From contig NZ_BAUU01000010.1 in NCBI RefSeq assembly GCF_000513115.1, positions 84,035-148,034 of the forward strand: a stretch of DNA of 64,000 bases. The letters are read 5' to 3'. The notes under the pieces were generated by a model that saw only the letters and a list, made by a program, of their open reading frames with translations, was not told the DNA's origin and did no database searches. Numbering within the stretch: position 1 is the first letter of the stretch; each line of letters starts with the position of its first letter. Shown one piece after another: positions 54,883 through 64,000 of the stretch. The position numbers were made by a program, and so were the translations under genes. The DNA comes from Halalkalibacter hemicellulosilyticusJCM 9152. Its GTDB lineage: Bacteria > Bacillota > Bacilli > Bacillales > Bacillaceae_D.

Positions 54883-55620
54883 ATGATGGGTGAATCTATT
54901 TCAATTGGAAAGAAAATGATGGAAAAGTATACAAAGCTACACAACCTTGCTGATATTTTAATACGTGCTGCTGAGGGTTCGGAGAATGGGATTACGTATA
55001 TTTTAAATGATGAAACGGAAGTGTTTATTTCTTATAAAGAGCTACTTGAACGTGCGTGTAGGCGTTTAGGAGGACTTCAAAGTCGAGGGATTAAGCCTGG
55101 GGAATATGTTCTAATTGTGCTTGAAGACAATCTTGAATTTGTGATTACATTTTGGGCATGTGTACTAGGAGGGATAATCGCTGCGCCTTTAGCCTATCCA
55201 AGTTCGTTAAAAGTGAAAAATACTTCATTGGAAAAGCTAGAAACGATATGGAAGCTACTTAAGAAGCCGACTATTATATCTGATCATAAATTAGTAGAAG
55301 GACAGCAAAATCAATTATTTAGTTATTCTAATTTGAATATAATCAACTCGCAAAATCTTGACGATGAACGAGATGGTATCATTTCATTAAGTCAAGCGGA
55401 TTCCCCAGCGTTTATTCAATTTAGTTCAGGTAGTACTAGTACACCAAAAGGAGTCGTGCTAACTCACAACAATCTTCTCGCTAACATTGATTCTATTATA
55501 AGTTCAGCTAAGTTTACGAATGAAGATCGTTCCTTAAGCTGGATGCCTTACCATCATGACATGGGCTTAATTGGATTTCATTTTTCAATGATGCTGTTCA
55601 AATTAATCAATTCAATATGA
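54883..55620 (+). CDS. PKS fragment 1: acyl-AMP ligase domain, N-terminal part
   Basis: This fragment opens the PKS gene. It holds the N-terminal half of a fatty-acyl-AMP-ligase-type (AL) domain, with the ATP-binding motif FIQFSSGSTSTPKGVVLTHNNL and SWMPYHHDMGLIGFH. Such loading domains activate a carboxylic acid and place it on the next ACP. The frame is lost at about 55,600 in FKLINSI, where one added A restores FKINQFNMTPLKFV. AAAAAGGAG supports ATG 54,883; a GTG at 54,865 overlaps the MFS stop. Confidence 0.85.
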   Translation: MMGESISIGKKMMEKYTKLHNLADILIRAAEGSENGITYILNDETEVFISYKELLERACRRLGGLQSRGIKPGEYVLIVLEDNLEFVITFWACVLGGIIAAPLAYPSSLKVKNTSLEKLETIWKLLKKPTIISDHKLVEGQQNQLFSYSNLNIINSQNLDDERDGIISLSQADSPAFIQFSSGSTSTPKGVVLTHNNLLANIDSIISSAKFTNEDRSLSWMPYHHDMGLIGFHFSMMLFKLINSI

Positions 55621-55964
55621 CGCCACTTAAATTTGTCAAGAAACCATTTTTATGGTTAGACCTCGTTACAAAACACAAAATTACATTAACCGGCTCACCG
55701 AACTTTGGTTACCGTCTATTTCTAGATCGTGTAAAAGAAAAACAGCTACAGCAACTTGAATTATCCTCATTACGTTTAATTTTTAATGGAGCAGAGCCGA
55801 TTTCGGTTTCGATTCTTAACCATTTTGTTGAGAAGCTAGTGCCTTATGGATTGAAAGAAAATGTTATGTACCTGTCTATGGGATGGCAGAAGCGTGTGTG
55901 GCGGTTAGCTTTCCACCGTGTGGAACTGAACCAACGATTCACTATGTTAATCGTGAAAAATTAG
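55617..55964 (+). CDS. PKS fragment 2: acyl-AMP ligase domain, middle part
   Basis: The AL domain continues in a second frame: MTPLKFVKKPFLWLDLVTKHKITLTGSPNFGYRLF and LRLIFNGAEPISVSILNHF. It is real coding sequence from about 55,603 to 55,875; beyond that the frame is spurious. At about 55,868 one missing C in TACCTG breaks the motif that should read VMYPVYGMAEACVAVSFPP. The ATG is internal and not a natural start. Confidence 0.8.
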   Translation: MTPLKFVKKPFLWLDLVTKHKITLTGSPNFGYRLFLDRVKEKQLQQLELSSLRLIFNGAEPISVSILNHFVEKLVPYGLKENVMYLSMGWQKRVWRLAFHRVELNQRFTMLIVKN

Positions 55965-58900
55965 CAAGTGAACAAATAGTTGAAACCGTTGATAAAGCAA
56001 ACAAGAAAGCGATGGCATTGGCTGATGAAGGTTTTCCGATTGATGGCATGAGTATCCGCATTGTTAATGAAGATGGTCATGTAGTTGACAAAGGAGTGAT
56101 CGGAGAAATACAAATTGTAGGACCGAATGTTACTTCAGGCTACATCAATAACAAAGAAGCGAATGCAAGGGCTTTTCAAGATGACTGGTTAAAGACAGGA
56201 GATACAGGCTTTTTATTAAATGGTCGTTTAACAGTTGTTGGTCGTATTAAGGACATTATTTTTTTAAACGGTCAAAATTTTTATGCTCATGATATAGAAG
56301 CGAAGGTTGAAGAAGTGAAAGGTGTAAAAGAAGGGAAGATGGCCGTATGTGGTTGGCATGATGAAAAAGAAGGTATGGATCGAATCGCATTGTTTACTTC
56401 TCAGCGTGTGAAAGTGGAAAGAAGTAAAGATTTTTATTCTGCCATTTTACGTCATGTTAATGAATCAATTGGAATTCCAATTGATTATGTAGTGCCAATT
56501 AAATCCATTCCTAAGACGACAAGTGGGAAAGTAAGAAGATTTGAGCTTATAGAAAGCTTTAAAAATGGCGAATTTAAAAACGAAACGATAGTGGCAGAAG
56601 ATGTGATGGGGATTGTTGAAGAGGAAATAAAGAATAAACAAATGAACCATGTTTCAAGAGGAATGTACATTCCTCTCGTTCGTAAGGTGTGGGCTGAAAT
56701 TCTTCAAATTCCAAATCATTCGATCCCTTTAGACCAGTCATTTCTCACATTAGGTGGAACTTCAATTAAAGCAATCCAAGTACTAGCAGCATTAGAGGAA
56801 GAATTACAAGTAACCTTATCTCATGATCTGTTAATTCAATGTCGCACAGTTCAGGAAATGGATGATTATTTATGTAGACATTTACAGAAGGAACGATTTC
56901 AAACGAAGAGAATGGATGAAGATGTGCCGGTCACATCACAAGGGCATCAACTTAATCAAGACATTGCTGTTATCGCCATGTCGTGCCGTTTCCCTGATGC
57001 CGATACGCCTGAACAATTTTGGAACAACCTCTTAAATAAAAAAGTAAGTATACGTGATATACCAAGTGATCGTTTTAATATCGATGAACTTTATAGTGAA
57101 TCGAAAGAGCCGGGGAAATCCTATTGTAAAAAAGGTGCCTTTATAAAAGATCCATACCATTTTGATGCTGAACTTTTCTCTATTTCTGATGAAGAAGCTA
57201 TGGTAATGGATCCTCAGCAAAGAATAATGCTTGAGCTAGTTTTTGAACTATTGGAGCGTGGAGGCTATACGAAGCAAAAAGTAAGCGGTCAGAAAATCGG
57301 TTTGTTCTTAGGTGCTGGGGTCAATACATATTATGAATATCATTTGAATAAGTTAAATCTACTGAAATTTAAACAGTTCTCGAGTTTCGCTTCATTAGAT
57401 GCAAAGCAACAGGAACAATTAGTAACAGAATGGAAGCAAATATTTGGTGAGACAAGCGATCATCCTAATGTATTAGTCGATAATATTTTAAATATGGTTG
57501 CTTCTCGGGTATCACAGGAGTTTAATTTTAAAGGGCCAAGTATGGTTATTGATACAGCTTGCTCCTCTTCACTCGTTTCACTTCATATGGCATGTGAATC
57601 TATTAGAAAAGGGGAAAGTGAAGCAGCTATTGCAGGTGGAATTAATTTATTGCTAACACCGACTCCTTATCTGTTATTCAGTCAAGCAGGAGCTTTGTCT
57701 GAAACAGGAGAGGTGAAGGTATTTGATCGCGATGCAGATGGATTTGTACCAGGTGAAGGTGCAGGATTAGTTATGCTAAAGCCTCTCGAACAAGCAATGG
57801 CAGATGGTGATGAGATTGCTGGAGTTATTAAAGCAAGTGCTATTAATAATGATGGTCACTCTATTGGTGTTATGTCACCGAATCCAGATGGACAAAAACA
57901 AGTCGTAGAATCACTGTATGCTAAGCATCAAATCGACCCAAGTAGTATTCAATATATGGAATCACATGGAACAGGTACTAAGATCGGGGATCCTAGTGAG
58001 ATAAGGGCTTTAGGGTCTGCTTTTAAAAGCTGGAATGTTCGTCAAAATTCGATCGCTTTAGGATCTGTTAAGTCTAACATTGGACATCTACTAGCTGCTG
58101 CTGGTATAGCGAGCTTTATGAAAGTGCTATTGTCATTAAAGCATAAAACAATGGTTCAAAATGTGAATGTTCAAAGTGTGAACCCTCTGCTTAAGTTAGA
58201 TGAAACCCCATTTACATTGTTAGAAAGCGAATCTAAATGGGAGGTGGAGAACGGAACCATTCGTAGAGCGGCGATTAATTCGTTTGGGTTCGGTGGAACT
58301 AATTGTCATCTATTAGTAGAAGAAGCTCCAGAAAAGGTTCGAGAAGAAACGGAATCTCACCAGTCTCCTGCATACGTCGTCGGTTTAGCTGCCAATTCTG
58401 CTGCTTCGTTAACAAAAAAGCGTGAGAATTTGGCTCAATCTCTTCACAGGTTTAAAGAGGATAATTTAAAGGATATTAGTTATACCGAAAATGTGACTAG
58501 AAATCCTTTTCCATATCGAAAAAGCTTTGTCGTTTCTTCCTTAAAGGAATTAGAAAACAAGCTGCTAGTAAAAGACGAAGTAAGCAAAGTGAAAAAGCGT
58601 AAAATTGCGCTTATGTTTACTGGACAAGGCTCTCAATATGTCAATATGGCTAAAAAGATATACAATCATATGCCAGCATTTAGAAGATATGTAGATGAAT
58701 GCGCCAAATTGTTTTTGCCCTACTTAAATGAGGATATCTCACGTTTAATTTACGGAGAAGAAGCGAACGATGTATTACTTGCTAGAACGGATGTGACACA
58801 ACCAGTCGTTTTTACGATTGACTACGCTATAGGGAAGCTATTACTTGATTTGGGAGTAGAGCCTGAATGTATGCTTGGACATAGTGTCGGTGAATGGGTT

Positions 58901-59599
58901 GCAGTATGTTTAGCTGATGCGGTTTCACTTGAAGATGCGGTACGTTTAGTAGCTATTCGCGGAAAATTGATGAATGAACTTTCATTGCCTGGGGCTATGC
59001 TCGCGGTTTTCGCTAAGAGTGAACAAGTAGAAAACTGGTTAGAGTCGTTTTCAGGCGATGTATGGATTGCCGGCTACAATGTGACTCACCAAGCAGTTTC
59101 AGGAAAAGAAGAAGATATTGAAAAATTTTCAAGCTACTTAAATGAAAAAGGAATTCCTCATAAAAGATTAAGCGTTTCACAAGCTTTTCATACACCATTA
59201 ATGGAACCGATGTTAGATCAATTTAGAAAGGAGTTAGAGCAAACTACCTTTTCAACACCGAAATATTCAATCATTTCAAATGTCCGAGCAGAATTTATTG
59301 ATAGACCATTAGATGCTGATTACTGGCTAGAGCATATATTATCAGCCGTGAAGTTTGAACAAAGCATTCACTATGCCTTTGATCATGGATTGGATGTTTT
59401 TCTTGAAGCAGGTCCTGAAAAAGTACTAACAGGCATGGTAAAGGGGCTTCAAAAAACTCAAGAGAATCATGTGTTTCCTACTTTAAGTCGTAAAGAAGAT
59501 GAATGGGTCTTATTTCTAAATACGCTCGGCCAATTATATGAATTAGGCGTAACCATTCATTGGGATGCTTTATATGAAGAGCGTACTGTAAAAAAATAG
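55883..59599 (+). CDS. PKS fragment 3: end of AL, ACP, KS, malonyl-type AT
   Basis: Reading from MAEACVAVSFPP, this 1238-residue frame holds the C-terminal part of AL (WLKTGDTGFL, GRIKDIIFLNGQNFYAHDIE), a carrier (GGTSIKA, Ser294), a complete ketosynthase (about 358-815: DTACSSS Cys560, ESHGTGT His695, KSNIGHL His735) and an acyltransferase (about 905-1200: GQGSQ, GHSVGEW Ser1001, QAFHTPL). The AFH motif predicts malonyl-CoA. The frame ends in an A7 run (VKK then TAG); one more A would continue into IDLPLYPFEH, the usual post-AT linker. The first residues are not a true N-terminus. Confidence 0.9.
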   Translation: MAEACVAVSFPPCGTEPTIHYVNREKLASEQIVETVDKANKKAMALADEGFPIDGMSIRIVNEDGHVVDKGVIGEIQIVGPNVTSGYINNKEANARAFQDDWLKTGDTGFLLNGRLTVVGRIKDIIFLNGQNFYAHDIEAKVEEVKGVKEGKMAVCGWHDEKEGMDRIALFTSQRVKVERSKDFYSAILRHVNESIGIPIDYVVPIKSIPKTTSGKVRRFELIESFKNGEFKNETIVAEDVMGIVEEEIKNKQMNHVSRGMYIPLVRKVWAEILQIPNHSIPLDQSFLTLGGTSIKAIQVLAALEEELQVTLSHDLLIQCRTVQEMDDYLCRHLQKERFQTKRMDEDVPVTSQGHQLNQDIAVIAMSCRFPDADTPEQFWNNLLNKKVSIRDIPSDRFNIDELYSESKEPGKSYCKKGAFIKDPYHFDAELFSISDEEAMVMDPQQRIMLELVFELLERGGYTKQKVSGQKIGLFLGAGVNTYYEYHLNKLNLLKFKQFSSFASLDAKQQEQLVTEWKQIFGETSDHPNVLVDNILNMVASRVSQEFNFKGPSMVIDTACSSSLVSLHMACESIRKGESEAAIAGGINLLLTPTPYLLFSQAGALSETGEVKVFDRDADGFVPGEGAGLVMLKPLEQAMADGDEIAGVIKASAINNDGHSIGVMSPNPDGQKQVVESLYAKHQIDPSSIQYMESHGTGTKIGDPSEIRALGSAFKSWNVRQNSIALGSVKSNIGHLLAAAGIASFMKVLLSLKHKTMVQNVNVQSVNPLLKLDETPFTLLESESKWEVENGTIRRAAINSFGFGGTNCHLLVEEAPEKVREETESHQSPAYVVGLAANSAASLTKKRENLAQSLHRFKEDNLKDISYTENVTRNPFPYRKSFVVSSLKELENKLLVKDEVSKVKKRKIALMFTGQGSQYVNMAKKIYNHMPAFRRYVDECAKLFLPYLNEDISRLIYGEEANDVLLARTDVTQPVVFTIDYAIGKLLLDLGVEPECMLGHSVGEWVAVCLADAVSLEDAVRLVAIRGKLMNELSLPGAMLAVFAKSEQVENWLESFSGDVWIAGYNVTHQAVSGKEEDIEKFSSYLNEKGIPHKRLSVSQAFHTPLMEPMLDQFRKELEQTTFSTPKYSIISNVRAEFIDRPLDADYWLEHILSAVKFEQSIHYAFDHGLDVFLEAGPEKVLTGMVKGLQKTQENHVFPTLSRKEDEWVLFLNTLGQLYELGVTIHWDALYEERTVKK

Positions 59600-62500
59600 A
59601 TCTCCCATTGTATCCTTTTGAGCACAAAGTTTATGCACCTGATTTTGGTACTCGTGGAAATGATCATTTCGCTTTTCATCGTGAGCATTATCATGAATGG
59701 AGTTGGAAAGTAGCCGAACAACGTACTTCGAGACCTTTGCAACCTGGAGCTATTGTTATATGTGCAGATGATCTGGAAAAAGCAAAAATCTTAAGTGAAA
59801 AACTAGATCATGATGTCCATACTCTTTACTTTGTAACAGGGAATTCTGAGAACAAAACGAATGAGAAGAACGTGTTTGTCATTGATCCTATAAATCAACA
59901 TGAATATCAAAATATTGTGAGCGACATTCAGAAAGAAATTGTAGCCATTATTCATTTTTGGAACTATGAACAAGAAGCTAAAAGCATCGTTGATATGGAA
60001 GCTCAAATAAGAGCGGACTCAAAATGTGCTACAAGTTTAGTGTGTTTAGCTAAAGAAATGTATAAAAGTCGTTATAATACTAAATACATGATCATTACGA
60101 ATCAAGCTTTTGCTGTATTAGATAATGACCAGATTCAAAATCCAATTCAATCTATTTCAACGATGTTCGGTCAAGTATTGGCGCAAGAAAACTCTCATAT
60201 TATGACGACTATTTTAGATGTAAAGGAATCTGATGATCTAACTGATCATCAATTGATGGGCATGATCGTAGATGAACTAAATTATGAAGAACCGGAAGAG
60301 GCGATTGTTGCATTACGTCAAGGAGAGCGTTATGTTCGTCAGATCGTTCAAAAAGAGCGAGATCATTTACAATCGATTAAGGTTGAAGATGGTGATACAT
60401 TCCTTATTACAGGAGGAGTAGGAACAGTTGGGAGGGAAATTGCATCGTTATTAGCTGAACAAGCAAAAGTAAATCTTATATTAACAGGGAGAACAGAACT
60501 CAACACGAGTATGGAACAAAAGCAACAGTGGATCAATCGTTTAAAGCAACTAGGAGCGAATGTCTCTTATTATGCAGTCGATGTTTCTCATTTGGAGCAA
60601 ATGAAGAAAGTGCTACAGGATAGTAAACAATCTTATGGTTCTCTTCATGGAGTCATTCATGCTGCCGGAGTAATTGAAGGACATCAAGCTACTAATTTAT
60701 TAGAAAAGGATATTGAATCCATTGAACGAGTCTTAAGACCTAAAGTACAAGGAACGATCGTGTTGGATCAAATAACGAGAGAGGAACCTTTAAAGTTTTT
60801 TGTTTCGATTTCGTCTGTGTCGGCCTCGAAAAAGAGCTGGGCTGCCGGCCTAGGTGATTACGCGGCAGCTAACTTTTTCCTCGATCAATATAGCTATTTT
60901 AGAAGCACACAACATGCACCTGGACGGTCACTTTCGATTAATTACTCATTATGGGATGAAAGTGCGATGGCAGCTGCTTTTGGCTCGGTGGCGTCAACGG
61001 TTGTAGAAAAACAAGGAATAAAAGTTTTGTCAAAAGAAAACGGTCGAAATGCCTTTATGAATGCACTAGGCTCTTTCCAATCTTCTGTTATTCATGTGTT
61101 TGAAGAACAATTGATGGCAATGAAGGTGGGAAGTCAGAAACGTTTTATACATCCAATGAATGAAGGAGAATTACGATCAATTGTCTATCAGCTTATATCA
61201 ACTATTAGCTCTCTTCCAGTTGAGCAAATTGATACGAGTGCGAATTTTGAAGAGTTAGGTATTGATTCGATTAACGCCGTTAAATTTATCGAAACATTAA
61301 ACAACAACTTACAGCTTGAGCTAAATCCAACATTATTATTTGAATATCAAACTCCTGAACAGTTTATACAATATCTTCATCAATCATTTGTGGAACGAAA
61401 AGAATCTGTTAAGGAAAAGCTGGTTGTTACGGAAAGAGAACAAAATAAAGATATTGCTATTATTGGTGTAGGTTTAAGAATTCCTGGTGCGAACAACCCT
61501 GATCAATATTGGGATCTACTCGTTCATGGTCGAAATATGATTCGCCCAGTTCCAGAGGATCGTTGGAACATGAAAGAGCAGGGGCATAACCGCCGAGACC
61601 TTTTGTACGGAAGCTATGCAAGTGAAGGAGGATTTATTGATCATCCATATGATTTTGATCCATTCTTCTTTGGGATGTCACCAAATGAAGCTGAAGTGAC
61701 AGACCCTCAGCAAAGGCTATTTTTAGAAATAGCTTGGGAAGCGCTCCAAAGTGCAGGATATGGGAATAAACATCGTACGAATAAAATAGGCATTTTTGTT
61801 GGTTGTGAACAGAATACGTATATGGAGCATTTTATTGGATATCGATCGTACATGATTTTAAAAGAAAAATTGCTTCAAAGTAACGTATATCATTCGTTAA
61901 ACCGAAGCGAAAAAGAAGAACTTATTGATATGATGATTCAAGTATTAAAGCCAGGAGAACTGCTACCAGATGTAGTAGCTGGTAACGGGTTAAATGAAGT
62001 TGCTTCACGTGTAAGCCATTACTTAAATTTAACGGGACCTAGTATGGTTGTGAACACAGCGTGCTCATCATCATTAGTCGCCTTACATCATGCATGCGAA
62101 AGCCTGCGAACAGGGCAAACTGAAATGGCCATTGCAGGAGGAATTAATTTGAATCTATCGCCTACTCCATTTGCGAGCTTAAGTAGGGTCGCTGCCTTAT
62201 CATCCAGTGGTCAGTGCCGTCCGTTTGATTCTGAAGCAGATGGAATGGTGCTTTCAGAGGGGGGGAGCGCTGTATTGTTAAAGCCCCTTGAAAAAGCGAA
62301 AGAGGATAATGATTATATTTATTGTGTGGTTAAAGGTTCTGCTATAAATAATGACGGACGCTCGAAAGGGATAACAGCACCAAGGCCTCAAGGTCAGGCT
62401 GAAGCGATAAGAGAAGCATATGAAAATAGCGGTGTGAACCCCGAGACACTATCTTATGTTGAAGCGCATGGCACTGCTACACCACTTGGTGATCCGATTG

Positions 62501-64000
62501 AAATTGAAGGATTAACTCAGGCTTTTCGAACATTTACAAATGAAACACAATTCTGTGGGATTGGATCGGTAAAAGGATCAATTGGTCATATGCTAGCGGC
62601 TTCAGGTATGACGAGTTTAATTAAGGTTGCCTTATCACTTAAGCATAAAACGGTGCCACATACGATCAATTATGAGAAACCTAATCCGAATGTAGTATTT
62701 TCATCAACACCTTTTTATGTCGTTGATAAAGAACCAATAAAATTAGTTAACAAGGGTGAGACCCCTCTGAGAGCTGGGGTTAATGCATTTGGATTTGGTG
62801 GGACGAATGCTCACGTGATCCTGGAGGAGGCGAATGAATCGGAACGTAGTGTCTATAATATTGATGAGCAAAAAGAAGGTGAACACCAAAAGCAGCTTTT
62901 ACAAATAAGTGGTCGTAATGAACATGTTGTGAAGCGAATAGCTCAAGATCTTAAGAATGTATTAAAAAAGAAGGAGAAGGATTCATTAGGGGATATTTGC
63001 TACTCGATGAATATGAGTCAGAAGGAAATGAATTATAAAGTAGCCATGGTTGTGAGTTCAAAGAATGACCTTCTTACATTACTTACAAAGCTTGAGTCTG
63101 GACAACGCTCAGATGCTATATTACAAGGGAAATCAAGTCCTTTCAAAGAAACATTCGTACACCTATATTTAAATGACTCAGTTTGGATAGAGGAGAAAGA
63201 TATTGAAACTCTTTCGACTAGATTTCCTACGTTCAAAATGGCGTATCGTCATTGTATGGATCATGTAATTGAATATACAGAAGCAGCTGGAGCTAAAGAA
63301 CTAAGGGAGAAATTAGCGCGATTTGCCATTCAATATGCTTATGGTGAAATGCTGAAAAGCTTTAGCTTAAAGCCTAAATCGATTATTTGCGAAGGAACAG
63401 GGATATGGGCTGGGGCAGTATTAGCAGGCTACGTATCGATCACAGATTTAATCGAGCAGCTAGTGAAGACTAAAGAGATGAGAACAGCAAAACCAAATAC
63501 GGATCAAGACTTTCGTTGGGATTGTCTACTAATAACGCCTTCAGGAATTAAGACGAAAGAAAAAAATGTTGAATGGATTCAAGAGCTTACTGAAGAAATG
63601 GAAATTCCATTGAAAAAGGAAGAATTACATCCAATTCTTTCTGAGCGTGATTTGCTACTTGAATGTGGGAATATAAGCGTAAACAGTAGGGAATCCATTT
63701 CAGCTTATTTTCAAGAAGTGGTGACAACGAATAAAAGTTCGAATCCTATCGAATCTATTTTGCGAGTAATGGGGCAGCTTTTTGTAGCAGGAGTTTCTTA
63801 TAACCCAGGACGAATTTTTCGTCACAATGAACGGAGAATACCACTTCCAACGTATCCGTTTGAGCGCAGCATGTATAAAGTAACGTATAAGGAAAAGGAT
63901 ACGTTCTTTAATCAACAAGAAGAAAACAAATATATAAATGAAGCTAGTGATCTAGAAAGTTTGACTAAAGATTTAAACGTATTTCAAGGTTTTTTTACTA
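59596..64000 (+). CDS. PKS fragment 4: KR, ACP, KS, degenerate AT; cut by window edge
   Basis: This frame is open from the A run at 59,596 to the window end with no stop, so it is easy to miss. It starts IDLPLYPFEHKVYAPDF (post-AT linker) and holds a ketoreductase (GGVGTVGREIA at about 60,411; catalytic SSVSA and DYAAAN at about 60,855), a carrier (GIDSI, Ser codon 61,267) and a second ketosynthase (from 61,446: NTACSSS Cys at 62,062, EAHGTAT at 62,461, KGSIGHM at 62,572). From about 63,150 an AT-like region lacks GQGSQ and has CEGTGIW where GHSxGEW is expected. A normal linker (RRIPLPTYPFERSMY) follows at 63,835. No DH lies in module 1. Confidence 0.88.
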   Translation, partial: MDLPLYPFEHKVYAPDFGTRGNDHFAFHREHYHEWSWKVAEQRTSRPLQPGAIVICADDLEKAKILSEKLDHDVHTLYFVTGNSENKTNEKNVFVIDPINQHEYQNIVSDIQKEIVAIIHFWNYEQEAKSIVDMEAQIRADSKCATSLVCLAKEMYKSRYNTKYMIITNQAFAVLDNDQIQNPIQSISTMFGQVLAQENSHIMTTILDVKESDDLTDHQLMGMIVDELNYEEPEEAIVALRQGERYVRQIVQKERDHLQSIKVEDGDTFLITGGVGTVGREIASLLAEQAKVNLILTGRTELNTSMEQKQQWINRLKQLGANVSYYAVDVSHLEQMKKVLQDSKQSYGSLHGVIHAAGVIEGHQATNLLEKDIESIERVLRPKVQGTIVLDQITREEPLKFFVSISSVSASKKSWAAGLGDYAAANFFLDQYSYFRSTQHAPGRSLSINYSLWDESAMAAAFGSVASTVVEKQGIKVLSKENGRNAFMNALGSFQSSVIHVFEEQLMAMKVGSQKRFIHPMNEGELRSIVYQLISTISSLPVEQIDTSANFEELGIDSINAVKFIETLNNNLQLELNPTLLFEYQTPEQFIQYLHQSFVERKESVKEKLVVTEREQNKDIAIIGVGLRIPGANNPDQYWDLLVHGRNMIRPVPEDRWNMKEQGHNRRDLLYGSYASEGGFIDHPYDFDPFFFGMSPNEAEVTDPQQRLFLEIAWEALQSAGYGNKHRTNKIGIFVGCEQNTYMEHFIGYRSYMILKEKLLQSNVYHSLNRSEKEELIDMMIQVLKPGELLPDVVAGNGLNEVASRVSHYLNLTGPSMVVNTACSSSLVALHHACESLRTGQTEMAIAGGINLNLSPTPFASLSRVAALSSSGQCRPFDSEADGMVLSEGGSAVLLKPLEKAKEDNDYIYCVVKGSAINNDGRSKGITAPRPQGQAEAIREAYENSGVNPETLSYVEAHGTATPLGDPIEIEGLTQAFRTFTNETQFCGIGSVKGSIGHMLAASGMTSLIKVALSLKHKTVPHTINYEKPNPNVVFSSTPFYVVDKEPIKLVNKGETPLRAGVNAFGFGGTNAHVILEEANESERSVYNIDEQKEGEHQKQLLQISGRNEHVVKRIAQDLKNVLKKKEKDSLGDICYSMNMSQKEMNYKVAMVVSSKNDLLTLLTKLESGQRSDAILQGKSSPFKETFVHLYLNDSVWIEEKDIETLSTRFPTFKMAYRHCMDHVIEYTEAAGAKELREKLARFAIQYAYGEMLKSFSLKPKSIICEGTGIWAGAVLAGYVSITDLIEQLVKTKEMRTAKPNTDQDFRWDCLLITPSGIKTKEKNVEWIQELTEEMEIPLKKEELHPILSERDLLLECGNISVNSRESISAYFQEVVTTNKSSNPIESILRVMGQLFVAGVSYNPGRIFRHNERRIPLPTYPFERSMYKVTYKEKDTFFNQQEENKYINEASDLESLTKDLNVFQGFFT

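Noticed and set aside
1..64000. CRISPR array
   Set aside because: The dispersed repeats are far apart and irregular; no regularly spaced short repeats and no cas genes are present.

Overview
The window reads as a chromosome segment of a low-GC, endospore-forming Bacillaceae, most likely an alkaliphilic Bacillus relative (Alkalihalobacillus/Halalkalibacter-like). The reasons are the B. subtilis yut/yum/yui and yug gene order, spore-related genes (yutH, splA, a Spo0E-like phosphatase), classic GGAGG ribosome sites, a strongly acidic secreted binding protein, and a futalosine-pathway menaquinone gene. No database search was possible; family names come from recognised motifs and gene order.

Positions 1-24,000 are core genome: DUF3055, yutE, a SufR-like regulator, yutF, yutG, yutH, the threonine operon hom-thrC-thrB with splA attached, yutI, yutJ, yuzB, dapF, mqnE, a Spo0E-like gene, yutM, a frameshifted yumC, yumB under a Rex-like operator, yuiB, yuiC, yuiD, a TRAP transporter operon and bioY under a BirA-type operator. 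Positions 24,000-38,000 hold RDD, hbs, a BrkB-family gene, a PH-domain gene, luxS, an isochorismatase-like hydrolase, alaR/alaT-like genes, a YfmL-like helicase, yugI, yuzA, yugJ, pgi, yugN, a KtrA/KtrC-like protein, yugO and a lone tRNA-Ala(GGC).

Several intergenic gaps carry a mosaic of dispersed non-coding repeats, called R1 to R4 here. R2 (100-160 bp) ends in a hairpin that in three copies sits within 3 bp of the stop codon of a minus-strand gene. One R1-like hairpin lies inside an R2 copy, flanked by a 7-bp direct repeat.

After the tRNA the content turns accessory: a PadR regulator, three tandem DUF1048 genes and an ABC-2 exporter; a decayed dehydrogenase fragment before ilvD; an ArsR-SRPBCC pair with twin operator-like repeats; a secreted GH5-CBM13 glycosidase; then from 47.7 kb to the window edge a hybrid NRPS/PKS locus. 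Its first protein (1987 aa) has the unusual order ACP-ACP-C-ACP-A(Ser)-E-SDR. An MFS exporter follows, then a PKS reading acyl-ligase-ACP-KS-AT-KR-ACP-KS-degenerate AT, which runs off the window. The PKS is broken by three single-base losses (two in clear short homopolymers) and yumC by one, a pattern that could be sequence error or real decay.
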